Of a stretch of DNA of 6,835 nucleotides, positions 5,945-6,835 are shown in pieces (positions within the stretch are counted from its first letter, which is position 1; each line of letters opens with the position of its first letter). Both the position numbers and the translations under genes were made by a program. The notes beneath the pieces are model-generated. The model ran no database searches. It saw nothing but the letters and a program-made list of their open reading frames with translations, and was not told where the DNA came from. The stretch is from Deltaproteobacteria bacterium (lineage in GTDB: Bacteria; Desulfobacterota; DSM-4660; Desulfatiglandales; B25-G16), in NCBI GenBank assembly GCA_019310745.1, contig JAFDDS010000050.1, positions 1 to 6,835 on the forward strand, in the 5' to 3' direction.

Positions 5945-6835
5945 ATGACGATAACAAGCTTTATGCCAACTATTACAACAGAGAAAGAGTTAAAAGACCT
6001 CCAATTGAAAGGCTTGCAATGGTCAGTAAACCATGCCTATCAAGGCTCCGATTTTTACAGAAAACTATTTGATGAAGCAAAAGTAAAACCAGATGACATT
6101 CACTCCTTAGATGATATCAGAAAGCTATCCTTTACCACATCTAAGGATTTACAGGATGGTTATCCATTTCCATTACGAGCAGTTCCCTTCAAAGACATTG
6201 TTCGCATTCATGCCTCATCTGGCACTACAGGCAAAAGAAAGGTTTTGTGCTATACACAAAAAGATATTGATGACTGGGGAGATTTCTTTGCCAGGTGTTA
6301 TGAAATGGCCTCTTTAACCACTGAAGATCGGGTTCAAATTGCAGTCGGATACGGGGTTTGGACAGCCGGTGTCGGTTTTCAACTGGGCTGCGAGCGATTT
6401 GGAGCTATGTCCATTCCTGCAGGCCCAGGCAATCTTGATATGCAATGTACCTTTTTGGCTGATTTTCAATCCACTGTTCTTTGCTGTACTGCCTCTATGG
6501 GTCTTCTTATGGCAGAGGAAGTAGAGAAAAGAAACATAAAGGATAAAATAAACCTAAAAAAGGTTATCTTTGGTTCGGAACGCTCAAGTGAGGCTATGCG
6601 AAAAAAAATCAAAGAGCTTCTTGGTGTGGAGCACATTTTTGATATCCCTGGCATGACAGAATTATACGGACCAGGTACAGGGCTCGATTGTATCTATCAT
6701 GAAGGAATCCATTACTGGGCAGACTATTACATCCTTGAGATACTCGATCCCGATACCTTGGAAAAGGTCGAAGATGGAGAAATAGGGGAGATGGTAATCA
6801 CAACCCTCAGGAAGGAAGGTGCCCCTCTTATCAGG
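5945..6835 (+). CDS. Phenylacetate-CoA ligase-like acyl/aryl-CoA ligase (PaaK family), 3' end beyond the window
   Basis: The first 297 codons of an ATP-dependent acid:CoA ligase of the adenylate-forming superfamily; family members are about 430-440 residues. The ATG follows AGAGG (5931-5935) by 9 nt, and the frame is still open at the last base. Visible landmarks are GSDFYRKLFDEA (34-45), FTTSKDLQDGYPF (63-75), the ATP-binding loop SSGTTGK (91-97), FGSERSSEAMR (209-219) and PGMTELYGPG (235-244). The missing part should contain the YRTxD adenylate motif and the C-terminal lid. Some positions differ from typical phenylacetate ligases as I recall them: PGMTE instead of YGLTE, FGSER instead of FGAEP, and GFQLGCERFG (144-153) where a His usually sits in a GxHYGAERLG-like stretch. 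It may therefore activate a different acid, plausibly the one imported by the TRAP system. The family call is firm; the substrate is unknown. Confidence 0.9.
   Translation, partial: MTITSFMPTITTEKELKDLQLKGLQWSVNHAYQGSDFYRKLFDEAKVKPDDIHSLDDIRKLSFTTSKDLQDGYPFPLRAVPFKDIVRIHASSGTTGKRKVLCYTQKDIDDWGDFFARCYEMASLTTEDRVQIAVGYGVWTAGVGFQLGCERFGAMSIPAGPGNLDMQCTFLADFQSTVLCCTASMGLLMAEEVEKRNIKDKINLKKVIFGSERSSEAMRKKIKELLGVEHIFDIPGMTELYGPGTGLDCIYHEGIHYWADYYILEILDPDTLEKVEDGEIGEMVITTLRKEGAPLIR

Noticed and set aside
6111..6524. Two short + strand frames (6111-6317 and 6339-6524)
   Set aside because: They lie within the ligase gene, whose frame is continuous from 5945 to the window end with conserved motifs throughout.

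Overview
The window holds a single co-directional gene cluster on the + strand. It looks like a dedicated route for taking up and breaking down an organic acid in an anaerobic or metabolically versatile bacterium. The order is: FadR-type GntR regulator, small (cobalamin-binding) subunit of an acyl-CoA mutase, large subunit of the same mutase, three-gene TRAP transporter (dctP, dctQ, dctM), and a phenylacetate-CoA ligase-like enzyme cut by the right edge. Base composition is moderately AT-rich (roughly 40-45% GC by eye). Split two-subunit mutases, TRAP transporters and PaaK-like ligases together are common in sulfate-reducing or syntrophic Desulfobacterota and related anaerobes. That taxonomic guess comes from gene content only and is weak.

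Region by region: 2-730 regulator; 754-1133 mutase small subunit, disrupted by a short net deletion near 868-875 that puts its two halves in different frames; 1134-1277 a 144-bp spacer with 9-bp tandem repeats and a possible promoter; 1278-2906 mutase large subunit; 2907-2989 a spacer with an unused, near-perfect Shine-Dalgarno sequence; 2990-4015 periplasmic binding protein; 4016-4112 a spacer with a 16-bp hairpin; 4113-4601 and 4602-5906 the two TRAP membrane proteins, directly abutting; 5945-6835 the ligase, open at the window end. No stretch above 300 bases lacks a gene. I saw no tRNA, rRNA, CRISPR array or insertion sequence, and no convincing gene on the - strand.

Proposed working model (inference): the TRAP system imports a carboxylic acid, the PaaK-like ligase converts it to a CoA thioester, and the adenosylcobalamin-dependent mutase rearranges its carbon skeleton. 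The FCD-domain regulator would sense the acid or a derivative. The mutase keeps the Tyr/Arg pair that recognises a substrate carboxylate in methylmalonyl-CoA mutase. However, two segments that normally wall the active site or cofactor pocket are strongly altered, including a run of six glycines, so its substrate may not be methylmalonyl-CoA. The broken small subunit is the other main point: as read, this locus cannot encode a complete mutase unless the lesion is a sequence error or another small subunit acts in trans.
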